A DNA stretch of 64,000 nucleotides from JAJDUF01 sp965238265 (GTDB lineage: Bacteria; Chloroflexota; UBA11872; UBA12225; JAJDUF01), in the NCBI GenBank assembly GCA_965238265.1, contig OZ250185.1, positions 1,860,001 to 1,924,000 on the forward strand, in the 5' to 3' direction. Of the stretch, positions 49,625 through 57,780 are shown one piece after another (the stretch's first letter is position 1; each line of letters starts with the position of its first letter). The notes under the pieces are model-generated. The model did no database searches. It had not been told where the DNA came from and saw nothing but the letters and a program-made list of their open reading frames with translations. Made by a program: the position numbers and the translations under genes.

Positions 49625-50032
49625 CTAGGTGCTGGCTTGCTGCTCGATGTGCTGAAGCACCGCGCGAGTGAGCAACCCCGAGCGCGAGTCTCCGGTCCGA
49701 GTTGCAGCTTCGTCCACTATTGCCAGCACGCGGGCAGGCATTGTGATGTTGACTCGTATGGTCTTGCCGGATAGTTTTGCTAGGTCCACATCAACGAGTG
49801 CCCAGATGCCGTCGGCGAAGTCCGGATTAGCTTGATGGAAGGCCATGGGGCGCTGTTGGGAGACCTGTTGACCGTCCATGAGCAGTGTTTCGATATGACC
49901 AACAATGGCCTCTCGTGCCATGTCAAAGGCCTCATCAAGGGTGTCGCCGCCTGAGAAGCACCCGGGCAGATCGGGAACGGTTACCCCGTAGCTGCTGCCT
50001 TCATCCTTGTGGATCACGATTGGATATCGCAT
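49625..50032 (-). CDS. hicB: Orphan HicB-family antitoxin-like protein
   Basis: 135 aa. RYPIVIHKDEGSSYGVTVPD, LPGCFSGGDTLDEAFDMARE and AIVGHIETLLMDGQ form the partial RNase-H-like HicB domain. The C-terminal RVNITMPARVLAIVDEAATR with SRSGLLTRAVLQHI forms a ribbon-helix-helix DNA-binding motif. HicB usually pairs with the HicA mRNA interferase; no HicA-like frame is found within 500 bp on either side, so it is orphan or acts as a plain regulator. Confidence 0.9.
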   Translation of the reverse strand: MRYPIVIHKDEGSSYGVTVPDLPGCFSGGDTLDEAFDMAREAIVGHIETLLMDGQQVSQQRPMAFHQANPDFADGIWALVDVDLAKLSGKTIRVNITMPARVLAIVDEAATRTGDSRSGLLTRAVLQHIEQQAST

Positions 50033-50103
50033 TTAGGATAGCCCCGCCGAGTGGGCCGAATATCTTACTTCAGCGGCCTCACGTTGCCGGTCTCCGATGG
50101 ACG

Positions 50104-50150
50104 CCCCCTCTCTATCGCACGGCGATGGAGAGGGGGCGGGGGGTGAGGCG
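50104..50150. repeat. Palindromic repeat, CCCCTCTCTATCGC family
   Basis: CCCCCTCTCTATCGCACGGC with GATGGAGAGGGGGCGGGG can fold into a hairpin. A relative is at 10003-10046. It lies between the hicB and sulfite-oxidase-like genes. Confidence 0.65.
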
Positions 50151-50163
50151 CGGCTCCCCTCGT

Positions 50164-50808
50164 CTACCAGTAGCGCTCTTCATCCCAGGGGTCGGCGTTG
50201 TTGTTGTAGCCGTTGCGCTCCCAGAACCCCGGATCGTCGTTGGCGCGAAACTCCAGCCCGCGCAGCCACTTGGCGCTCTTCCAGAAGTAGCGCTTGGGCA
50301 CCAGCAGCCGCAACGGCCAGCCGTGCTCCGGCGTCAGGTCCGTCCCGTCGGCGCGGTGCGCGAGGAGTACGTCATCGTCCAGGATGGCTTCGAGGGGGAG
50401 GTTGGCGGTGAAGCCCTGCTCGCATTGGGCGATGACAAAGCTGGCCGCCGGCTCCGGCTCGACCCGCTCCAGAATGGCTCGCATGGGCACGCCCTCCCAC
50501 TGCATGTCGAACTTGCTCCAGCGCGTCACGCAATGGACATCGGTCGTGAGCGTGGTGGTGGGCAGCGCCCGAAACTCCTCGTAGGTCAGGCGCAGCGGGT
50601 GCTCGACCAAGCCGGAGACGGAGAAATCCCACGTCGCCGGATCAAAGGAGGGCACCCCGCCGTAGTGGAGCACCGGCCAGCCTTTGGTCTCGAACTGGCC
50701 CGGCGGGAGCTTGGCCCGCTGTTCGGGCGCCAGCCGTTGGTTCAGCTTCTCGATCCGGTCGGGGCGGACGCCGCTGCCCTTGAGGACGCTCGGTAGACGA
50801 AACTTCAT
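50164..50808 (-). CDS. Molybdopterin-dependent oxidoreductase (sulfite oxidase/MsrP-like)
   Basis: 214 aa from the ATG at 50808 (GGGAG upstream). The Moco domain runs ETKGWPVLHYGGVPSFDPAT, VSGLVEHPLRLTYEEFRALP, TTDVHCVTRWSKFDMQWEGV (Cys that ligates Mo) and GWPLRLLVPKRYFWKSAKWL (the conserved R/K of the oxidoreductase fold). No twin-Arg signal or dimerisation domain is present, so the protein is a short cytosolic-looking member of the family. The partner subunit is unknown. Confidence 0.9.
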   Translation of the reverse strand: MKFRLPSVLKGSGVRPDRIEKLNQRLAPEQRAKLPPGQFETKGWPVLHYGGVPSFDPATWDFSVSGLVEHPLRLTYEEFRALPTTTLTTDVHCVTRWSKFDMQWEGVPMRAILERVEPEPAASFVIAQCEQGFTANLPLEAILDDDVLLAHRADGTDLTPEHGWPLRLLVPKRYFWKSAKWLRGLEFRANDDPGFWERNGYNNNADPWDEERYW

Positions 50809-50864
50809 ACGCTCTCCCTTCATAGCTACTCTAGCCCGGATAGGGCGTATCGGCAACCTTGCGC

Positions 50865-52001
50865 CTAGCGGCGCGGGTCGGCGCCCGGCTCCGGCTCCAG
50901 AACGGAGTAGCGGTGGAACGTGGAGCCGTCGGGTACCGGCTGACCCCAGGCAATGCGTACCGCCCCTTGCCGCGTGTCGGCGATGAAGGCAGCGATAGTG
51001 CGGTCCCGACAGATGCTATCCGGGTAGCCGTCGCGGTCGGCGAGCGCGCCATACATATCGTGGTCCGTCATCGCGGGGCGCAACAGCGCCAGCGCGCGGC
51101 TCCGGCGAGTGACGGAGTTGGCAGCCGGTTCCGGCCGCGCCTTGCCGAGGACGTTGAGGTAGTGGTTGGTGTGGGCGTAGGTGTCCGTCGTGACCTCCGC
51201 CACGGCAAAGCCCGCTGGGCCAGCCTCGACGTTGACTATTCGCTTGCCCTGCACGAGGAGGTGGTTAAACCCGCCGTCGCGGGGCAGCATGCGCCGCAGA
51301 AAGTCCACGGCCCCGGCGATGTCGTCGTGCGCGAGCACGCCACGGGCGAGGAAGTGCGCCGAGATGCCGAGCGGGTGCCGGCGGTCGTGCAGGGAATCGA
51401 TCACCTGGACCAGCCCGGCACCGTTGACCGCCGCCGCGCAGCCGGCCAACGTCTGGGCATAGTTGAGGGCGCACAGCCGGGTCTTCCCCGTCTGCATACG
51501 TAACACGTAGAGGTCATCCCGCCATTCCGGGGCAAAGTCCTCCGTGTGCCCCAGCACCACGCCACCTGCCCCCCGCGACACCATGCTCGTGCAGCCGCCG
51601 CCCGCCGCTGGCGGTAAGGCTTCCGATCCGGTCCGCGTTGTCTGTTCCCGCTCCTGGCGCTGCCAGGGGGATTCGGCCGGAAGCCGCGTCCCCGGGCAGT
51701 TCAGGCGAAACAGCTCCAGGAACGGCACACCGGCGCCGGCGGCGATGCCGGCCAGCTCGACCACCAGATCGGGTAGGAGGCCCTCCGTCAGCGCGAGGTA
51801 GGGCTGCGCGGACCGGTAGGCGGTGGCGTCGTCTATGCCGACCGACCGCCGCCGCGCGCGCATGGCCTCGACGCGGGCTGCGATGCGGTGCTGGCGGTGG
51901 CGGCCGATGGCCAGGCCGACCTCGTAGGGCGTGCCAATGGCGGATACAACCGGTATACGGTCCGGGGGTGGCGGTTCGTCCTTGCTTTTCACTGCAATCA
52001 T
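50865..52001 (-). CDS. C45-family peptidase / acyl-coenzyme A:6-APA acyltransferase-like
   Basis: 378 aa from the ATG at 52001. IPVVSAIGTPYEVGLAIGRH begins the domain. PAAGGGCTSMVSRGAGGVVL carries the Ntn nucleophile Cys137 in a GCTS context, followed by GHTEDFAPEWRDDLYVLRMQ. GGFNHLLVQGKRIVNVEAGP and YAHTNHYL (Asn/His region) are family motifs. These enzymes self-process at Gly-Cys and hydrolyse or transfer acyl groups from amides. The substrate is unknown. It lies 56 bp upstream of the molybdopterin gene on the same strand. Confidence 0.9.
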   Translation of the reverse strand: MIAVKSKDEPPPPDRIPVVSAIGTPYEVGLAIGRHRQHRIAARVEAMRARRRSVGIDDATAYRSAQPYLALTEGLLPDLVVELAGIAAGAGVPFLELFRLNCPGTRLPAESPWQRQEREQTTRTGSEALPPAAGGGCTSMVSRGAGGVVLGHTEDFAPEWRDDLYVLRMQTGKTRLCALNYAQTLAGCAAAVNGAGLVQVIDSLHDRRHPLGISAHFLARGVLAHDDIAGAVDFLRRMLPRDGGFNHLLVQGKRIVNVEAGPAGFAVAEVTTDTYAHTNHYLNVLGKARPEPAANSVTRRSRALALLRPAMTDHDMYGALADRDGYPDSICRDRTIAAFIADTRQGAVRIAWGQPVPDGSTFHRYSVLEPEPGADPRR

Positions 52002-52127
52002 TGCAATCACTTGCCGCCAAGAGCATGGCACATTATCGCCGCTGGGACGGGGTGAGGACCACTGCACCAAAACCTATCACAACAGAGGTACCAGATTCAC
52101 AGGCGATTGTCGTTCCTGGCCCTACGC

Positions 52128-54002
52128 TCATGCTTCGAGCCAGATAGGGCTGGTCCAGGCTCGCTCGCCATCGGCTTGGAAGACGCGGACGTAGCAGTAG
52201 TGGACGCCTGGTAGTTGATTCGCCGGGGCGGGCCACTCGTCCTCGACGATGGCGTGCTGCCGGCATGGCTCGAATACGCGGCGCACGACGCCGTTCGCCA
52301 GTAGCTCGATGCGGCTGATGTCAGCAGTGCCGAGCGCTTCCACCCGCAGCCGATAGCGGTCTGCGCGCACCGTCGCGCCCATAAGCTGCCCGTTGACGCG
52401 GAAATCTACGATCATGCGCCCACCGGTCGTTGCGTAGCAGCGCCGCTGCCGGAGCGCCGCGAACAGCGCCGGCCGATCCAGGCGGTCGGCCCAGACGCCC
52501 GTGCTGCCAGCCGGGCGCACCGGTCCCGGTTCGGGAAAGGGGTTGGTCGGCCGGGAATCGTGGGTATCGCTGCCGCCGACAATGCCCAGCTTCAGGCCGG
52601 CTTGGAGCGCCCGGTTGATCTTCCGTTCTTCGGCCGCCAGGTCCGAGGGCTGCTTCTGGTAAATCTCGGCCAGGTCTTCGCCGGCGTAGAACTGCGTATG
52701 GAAGTGGCCGTGCAGCAGGCCGTCGTGCCGACGCACGAGGTCGTACAGCGCGCGATAGTCGGCGCAGACGACCGTCTCCGGGCTGTACCTGGCCGTCAAG
52801 TTCGGGTCGTGGGCGGCCTTGCGCTCCTCGCAGAGGATCGGCGGCAGCCCGCGGGTGGATGGGTAGAAGGCGATGCGATGGCTGATGTCGGGCGGCGTGC
52901 CGTACTCCACGGCCGGTAGCGAGATGAAGGTGCCGGGCTGCTCGAACGCATCCCACACCTGAAGGAGCGTGTCCCAGACTTCCTGCACACAGGCGTTGTA
53001 CGAGAAGTATTCGCCGGCCGCGAAGTCGAGGCAGGCGACCTCCTTGGCCCACTCGAAATACTCCCGATAGGGCCGCTGGTTGAAGGCCATGCCGTGTAGC
53101 TCGCCCCAGAAAAGCTGCGGCTGCGCCGGCGCGTCGCTCACCCGCACCGGGTTGCTGCGACTGCGGTAGCTGATCTCGCCGGTTACTGACCGGCCAGAGC
53201 CGCACGATCTAGCGGATTCGGTGGTGCAACTCTGACCGGTCACAGTCACCGTATCGAACGCGCCGCCGACGGCAAGCTCTACGTCTTGAGCCGAGCCGTC
53301 GAGGGGCAGCAACGTCCGCTGCTCGACTGACGAGGCCACCGTCAGCGGCCGATTGGGGAGCCGGGCCGGATTGCCGTAAGCATCCTCGACGCGCAGACGG
53401 GCGGTCGTGCGGCCAGTGGATAGGGACGGGCAGTGGATGCGGATGTTCGTGGCCGCGCCAGCCGCGATGGTCAGCGGATTGCTCTGCAAGACGGAAAACT
53501 GCGCGTCCCGCGGCTGATAGTAGTGGTATTTCTCGCCGGGTGCGTGCTCGAAACGCAACGCGCCGGTGGGGTCCTCGACCAGCCAGAAGTGGAAGGCGTC
53601 AATCGCGTTCTGGGGCAGCGCAAACCCCTCGGGCTGCGATCTGAGCCGGAGCGTGACCGTCTCGCCGGGGCGTAGCTCGCGGCCCGTGCCGGTGACGTGG
53701 AGGCCGTACAAGAACTCCGGTAGCTGGGGAATCGTGTCGAGGGTCCGCACGACCTTCCCGTCGGCCAGCATCGCGCCGGCCCAGGTGGTGCCGGTGGGAC
53801 CGGTTATCACGAGGCCGTCGTCGGGCAGGAGATGCTGCGTGCGCTGCTGCGTGTATTGCCGGATGTCGTAGAACAGCCAGAGGTTACCGCCGGGCCGGAA
53901 ACCGAGGCGCCCGGTGGTATAGCGCAGGGCCAGCTCGACGGTCGTCGCGACGGTCAGCGGGCCGGAGGTGACGGCGCGCAGGCGCTGGTGGTCGTTTCGC
54001 AT
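52128..54002 (-). CDS. DUF3604-type (PHP-like) protein, second copy
   Basis: 624 aa from the ATG at 54002. It has the same architecture as the copy at 10061: beta-rich N-terminal third, then FWGELHGMAFNQRPYREYFE, DFAAGEYFSYNACVQEVWDT, LLHGHFHTQFYAGEDLAEIY and GIVGGSDTHDSRPTNP with the His/Asp pattern of a metal site, and a beta-rich tail ending RAWTSPIWLEA. The C-terminal TSPIW(V/L) ending is shared with the first copy (SSPIYVTAS). The proteins differ strongly otherwise. The function of the family is not established. Confidence 0.82.
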   Translation of the reverse strand: MRNDHQRLRAVTSGPLTVATTVELALRYTTGRLGFRPGGNLWLFYDIRQYTQQRTQHLLPDDGLVITGPTGTTWAGAMLADGKVVRTLDTIPQLPEFLYGLHVTGTGRELRPGETVTLRLRSQPEGFALPQNAIDAFHFWLVEDPTGALRFEHAPGEKYHYYQPRDAQFSVLQSNPLTIAAGAATNIRIHCPSLSTGRTTARLRVEDAYGNPARLPNRPLTVASSVEQRTLLPLDGSAQDVELAVGGAFDTVTVTGQSCTTESARSCGSGRSVTGEISYRSRSNPVRVSDAPAQPQLFWGELHGMAFNQRPYREYFEWAKEVACLDFAAGEYFSYNACVQEVWDTLLQVWDAFEQPGTFISLPAVEYGTPPDISHRIAFYPSTRGLPPILCEERKAAHDPNLTARYSPETVVCADYRALYDLVRRHDGLLHGHFHTQFYAGEDLAEIYQKQPSDLAAEERKINRALQAGLKLGIVGGSDTHDSRPTNPFPEPGPVRPAGSTGVWADRLDRPALFAALRQRRCYATTGGRMIVDFRVNGQLMGATVRADRYRLRVEALGTADISRIELLANGVVRRVFEPCRQHAIVEDEWPAPANQLPGVHYCYVRVFQADGERAWTSPIWLEA

Positions 54003-54031
54003 AGAGAGACCCTCGCGGTCGGCCTGTTCCC

Positions 54032-54108
54032 TCCCCTGTCGCAACGGGGGAGGGTGAGGGTGGGGGCGCCACCCCCTATGGTCCCCCCGCTACGCAGGGG
54101 GACGATGG
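54032..54108. repeat. Dispersed palindromic repeat, GGGGGA-hairpin family
   Basis: Inverted orientation relative to 3978: CCCTCCCCTGTCGCAACGGG, then CCCCCTATGGTCCCCCCGCT with GCAGGGGGAC. It separates the DUF3604 gene from the decayed TPR gene. Confidence 0.8.
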
Positions 54109-54140
54109 ATCGCTGTTTGCCACGTAATGGCGGCTGCCTG

Positions 54141-55404
54141 CTAGGGAAGCCCCGTCAGCAGCGCCTCAACCCTGGCCCGGTCGTAGCCGAGCGCCAGTGC
54201 CCTATTGAAATCACTCCTTGCGTGGTCGTACTCGCCCATTTCCGCGTAGGTAGCTCCCCGGTTGATGTAGGCGAAGGCATCGTTCGGGGTGAGTCTGAGG
54301 ACCTGGTCGAAATCTTGAATGGCACGGTCGTACCTACCGTTGCTCTCGTAGGCAAGTCCCCGGCCCATGTAGGTCTCAGCAAAGTTGGGGGCGATCCTTA
54401 GTACCTGATCATAGTCTTGGACGGCGCGGTCATACTCACCTGTGTTCGTGTAGGCTATTCCCCGGTCTTCTTAGGCGAGGGGATAGTTCGGGTCGATCTG
54501 GAGGGCCCGCTTAAAGTCTTGGATGGAGCGGCCGTACTCGCCTTTGCGGGCGTAGGCATTGCTCCGTTTGTAATAGACGCGGGCCAGGTCTGCCTGTTCG
54601 TAGTAGGCGCGGGCATCGTTCAGGTCAAACCGCCGGCTGGCCTCATCGAAGGCTTTAATAGCGTGATCGAACTGGCCTTTGTCCAGGTAGGCCAATCCCC
54701 GGTTGAAGTAGGCGCGGGCAAGGTTCAGGGCGAGGTCGCGGGTGTCCGGCCTAGGTGTGGTCGTGAGCGGGGGTGTCACCGCGGACTGAGGGGACTCGCG
54801 CAACTGTGCAAGAGCCGCTTCAACCATGGCCCGGTCGTAGCCAAGCTCCCGTGCCTTGAAGAAATCGCTCCTGAAGCGCGATCATATCGCCTTTTCGTCT
54901 ATAGGCAACTCCCCGGTTGTAGTAGGCGAGGGCAAGGTTGGGGCTGATCTGGAGAGCCTGGTCATAGTCTTGAATGGCACGGTCGCCCTCGCCTTTGCGC
55001 GCGTAGGCTATTCCCCGGTTGGCCCAAGCCCCCGCATTGTTGGGATCGTGCCGGAGCGCTTCGGTGAAGGCTTGAATGGCGCGAACATACTCACCCTTTT
55101 GTGCGTAGGCGAGTGCCCGGTTGTAGTTGGCGCGGGCAAGATTGGGGTCGAGGCGGAGGGCCTGGTCGAAGGCTTGAATGGCGCGATCGGACTCACCGTT
55201 GCGCCTTAAGGTTATCCCCCGGTTGACGTAGGCGAGGGCAAGGTTGGCCCAAGCCTCTGCATTGTTGGGATCGTGTCGGGTGGCGGTGGTGAAGGCTTGA
55301 ATGGCGCGGTCATACTCACCGTTTTCCATATAGGCGATGCCCCTGCGGTTGGCAGCGCCCCCCAAGCGCCTCCGCCACAGCCGCCGCATCCAGCCAATCG
55401 GCAT
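54141..55404 (-). pseudogene. Decayed TPR-repeat protein
   Basis: A TPR gene of about ten repeats reads on the minus strand from ATG 55404 (GGGAGGAG upstream) to 54141 but is broken three times. Near 54893 one base is lost after RRKGD and near 54880 two are gained; realigned, the missing text reads YDRA then RSDFFKARELGYDRAMVEAA. An in-frame TAA at 54471-54473 interrupts DPNYPLA from EDRGIAYTNTGEYDRAVQDY. Units such as NRGIAYARKGEGDRAIQDYD show the 34-residue TPR pattern (W/Y...G...A..Y...A). No signal peptide is obvious. The parts may be expressed as fragments, or the breaks may be sequencing errors. Confidence 0.85.
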
Positions 55405-55470
55405 CAACCACTCCTCCCGGGATCGCAGCGTCACGGGGCCGGTGGGACGGCCCCGGTCCTGGATGTGCGC

Positions 55471-56496
55471 CTAGTCCCAGACCTTTTCCCATTGGTGGGT
55501 CTCGGCCGAGCGGTAGATCGCCAGCGCCAGCCGTAGCTCGCCCAGCGACTGTTCCGGGCCGGCCTCCAGTGGCTTACCGTCGAGGACAGCCGCGGCGAAG
55601 TCGGCCAGCTCCGGGCCGAAGGATTGCGGGTAGCCGAGCGGCTCCTGGACAAGCTCACCTTCCGGGTTATCGCGGTCGTAGATGTAGAGGGCGCCGCCTT
55701 TCAGTCCGCCCTCGATCAGCAGCTCGCCGCGTGTGCCCGTGACGCGCCACCACGGCTCCGGGGCCATCACACCCTCATAGTCCACCATGAGCGCGTCGTA
55801 GGTGGCGAATTTGCCCGACCGGAAGCGCATCAGCGAGCGCACGTGGGACTCGCCCTGCATTTCCGCTACCGGGTGGTCGAGCACCGCGACCACCTCGTCC
55901 ACCTCGCCGAGCCACATGCGGAGCGGGCGCAGCCAGTGCGAGCCGCCGTCTATCGTAATCCCGCCGCCGGTCATATCCCGGTCCAGGCGCCACGGCTGCT
56001 CATCCTGAAACCAATACGGGTCCAGGGGCATGAAAAAGGCGGCGCGGGCCGTGATGATGTCGCCGATAGCGCCCTGCTCGATAAGCTCCTGCGCCTTGAC
56101 GATCTCCGGCCAGTATTGGGCGTTTTCGGCGAGCATGAATACGGTGCCGGCCTGCTTGGCGGCTGTGAAAATACGGCCACACGCCGCCAGCGTGGTCGCC
56201 ATCGGCTTCTCCAGCACGACATGCTTGCCGGCCTGAAACGCCTGGATGGCCAGCGGCTCGTGCAGGTGGTGGGGTGTCAGGATGTCCACCGCATCAAAGT
56301 CGCCGTGAGCCAGCCCCTCCTCCAGCGAGCCGAACACCTGGGCGCCCGTCTCGGCGGCGATCTCCTCGGCCTTGGCGCGGTTGGGGTCAATGGCCGCCGT
56401 TACCTGGATGCGGGGGGCGTGTTCTTTGATGCCGTTCAGGTGATACGGAGCAATCGCACCGCACCCGACAAAGGCCAGCTTGAGTGTCTGGGACAT
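55471..56496 (-). CDS. Gfo/Idh/MocA family oxidoreductase (third)
   Basis: 341 aa with CGGAGGG five bases before the ATG. KLAFVGCGAIAPYHLNGIKE is the Rossmann loop, VLEKPMATTLAACGRIFTAA carries the catalytic EKP Lys, and GGGITIDGGSHWLRPLRMWL the active-site Asp/His helix. It is divergent from an RraA-family gene and adjacent to the TPR pseudogene. It probably oxidises or reduces a sugar derivative; related to the two at 4.5-6.9 kb only at family level. Confidence 0.93.
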   Translation of the reverse strand: MSQTLKLAFVGCGAIAPYHLNGIKEHAPRIQVTAAIDPNRAKAEEIAAETGAQVFGSLEEGLAHGDFDAVDILTPHHLHEPLAIQAFQAGKHVVLEKPMATTLAACGRIFTAAKQAGTVFMLAENAQYWPEIVKAQELIEQGAIGDIITARAAFFMPLDPYWFQDEQPWRLDRDMTGGGITIDGGSHWLRPLRMWLGEVDEVVAVLDHPVAEMQGESHVRSLMRFRSGKFATYDALMVDYEGVMAPEPWWRVTGTRGELLIEGGLKGGALYIYDRDNPEGELVQEPLGYPQSFGPELADFAAAVLDGKPLEAGPEQSLGELRLALAIYRSAETHQWEKVWD

Positions 56497-56674
56497 GTGT
56501 TCCCTCCGTATAGAATGTCGAAGCGGTCTCCAACCGTCTCGCTTACGCTATGATACTGCCCAGCCAAAGCTACAACCACCTTCGCCCCCGCGGAGTGTTG
56601 TGGCTCTGGCCGGCCGCCTATCCGTAGACCCCATGGAAGTTATCAGCACCCAACCAAAGGGAGGTAGCGAACCG

Positions 56675-57421
56675 ATGAAGAAGGACTTTCAGCGCCCGTC
56701 GGCCGAGCTGATCGCCAGCCTGAACCAGGTGAGTAGTGCGACGGCCACCGGTACGCTCGGTGCGCTTGGCATCCGCGACGCCTATCTGCAAGGCCCCATC
56801 GCCCGCACTCCTGGCACCAAGGTGGTTGGCCCGGCCATCACGCTTCAATTCCTACCCAAGCGGGAAGATCAGACGACCGGGCTGGGGGCGGGGCAGACGG
56901 AGCAGCGCAGCGCGCTCTGGGCCGTGCTGGAGCACGTGCGGCCGGGCGACGTGATGGTGGTGGACGCGCGCGGCCAGATGCGGACGGGCTGCTTTGGCGA
57001 GATGCTCTTGACCTACTTCCAGGCCCAGGGCGGGAAAGGGGTCATCGTGGACGGCTGCATCCGGGACTACCCCCAGGTGCGTCAATTCGACCCACCGCTC
57101 CCCCTGTGGACGCGCGGCTTCACGCCCAACTCCGCCGGTCAGGTGAACATGTGGCCCTGGGACTTCAGCGTGCCCATCGGCTGCGCCGGCGTGCTCGTGA
57201 TCCCCGGTGACATCATCATCGCCGACGACGACGGCGCGGTCGTGGTGCCGATCAAGCTCGCGCCCGAGCTGGCAAAGAAGGCGATGGAGCACGAGGAGTG
57301 GGAAGTCTTCAGCCGGCTGCGGCTCCAGCAGGGCGGGGCGTTGAGCAAGTATTACCCGCTGAGTGAGGAAGGTCGGCGCGAGTACGAGGAGTGGCGCGAC
57401 AGCCAAGACGGCAACGGCTGA
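56675..57421 (+). CDS. RraA-family protein (possible oxoadipate/oxaloacetate aldolase)
   Basis: 248 aa from the ATG at 56675 (GGGAGG upstream). SSATATGTLGALG and GPAITLQFLPK are N-terminal family blocks. VMVVDARGQMRTGCFGEMLL and GGKGVIVDGCIRDYPQVRQF (with GxxxR-D) carry the metal/aldol-site residues of RraA-like class II aldolases. IPGDIIIADDDGAVVVPIKL and an Arg/Glu-rich tail follow. Some members are RNase E inhibitors, others retro-aldolases. The 3' part, plus about 50 bp beyond the stop, is repeated at 62175-62446. Confidence 0.9.
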   Translation: MKKDFQRPSAELIASLNQVSSATATGTLGALGIRDAYLQGPIARTPGTKVVGPAITLQFLPKREDQTTGLGAGQTEQRSALWAVLEHVRPGDVMVVDARGQMRTGCFGEMLLTYFQAQGGKGVIVDGCIRDYPQVRQFDPPLPLWTRGFTPNSAGQVNMWPWDFSVPIGCAGVLVIPGDIIIADDDGAVVVPIKLAPELAKKAMEHEEWEVFSRLRLQQGGALSKYYPLSEEGRREYEEWRDSQDGNG

Positions 57422-57469
57422 ACGGCGGTCAGCCCAACCGTGTGTCGCCGGTTCGAGTCCCGTCAGGGG
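57097..57469. repeat. Left copy of direct repeat: RraA 3' end plus tRNA-T-arm-like tail
   Basis: Blocks 57097-57138 and 57242-57469 match 62175-62446 almost base for base in coding parts. Beyond the stop the copies share CGGCGGTCA and a tail with GGTTCGAGTCC, the sequence of a tRNA T-loop. Between the copies lies 4.7 kb with the M16 peptidase. Confidence 0.8.
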
Positions 57470-57780
57470 GGCCTGACTTGACGGTAGGCAGTACCATATT
57501 CGAGATATGGTTCAACTTATGAGCTCCTGCGGGCCTGGCGCTACGCAACTATGCTGGACCGAAATCACTGCGGTGATTTGGAAGGTGCTCATGGTCGTTG
57601 AGCGGCGCTTCAGTCGTCTGCAGGCCCCCGGGTGATGAAGGATGTCTACCTCGGTTCACGGTATGTAGATGGAACAGCCTTTGAAGCAGCTCTTGAGCAG
57701 GTCGCCGACTTATGTTGCTTACACACCTATCGACGTAACCTCTCGAAGGACACTGGGATGAATAGTGAGAGACGAGCTAG
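57470..57780. other. Gene-free stretch with small hairpins
   Basis: No convincing gene. It holds the inverted repeats CCATATTCGAGATATGG (about 57490-57510) and AAATCACTGCGGTGATTT (57562-57579, 7-bp stem). Composition is less G+C-rich than most gaps, and no repeat of the window's families is present. Confidence 0.5.

Noticed and set aside
57421..57475. Complete tRNA after the RraA gene
   Set aside because: Only a T-arm-like 3' portion is present. The stem has a mismatch and no D-arm or acceptor 5' strand precedes it.
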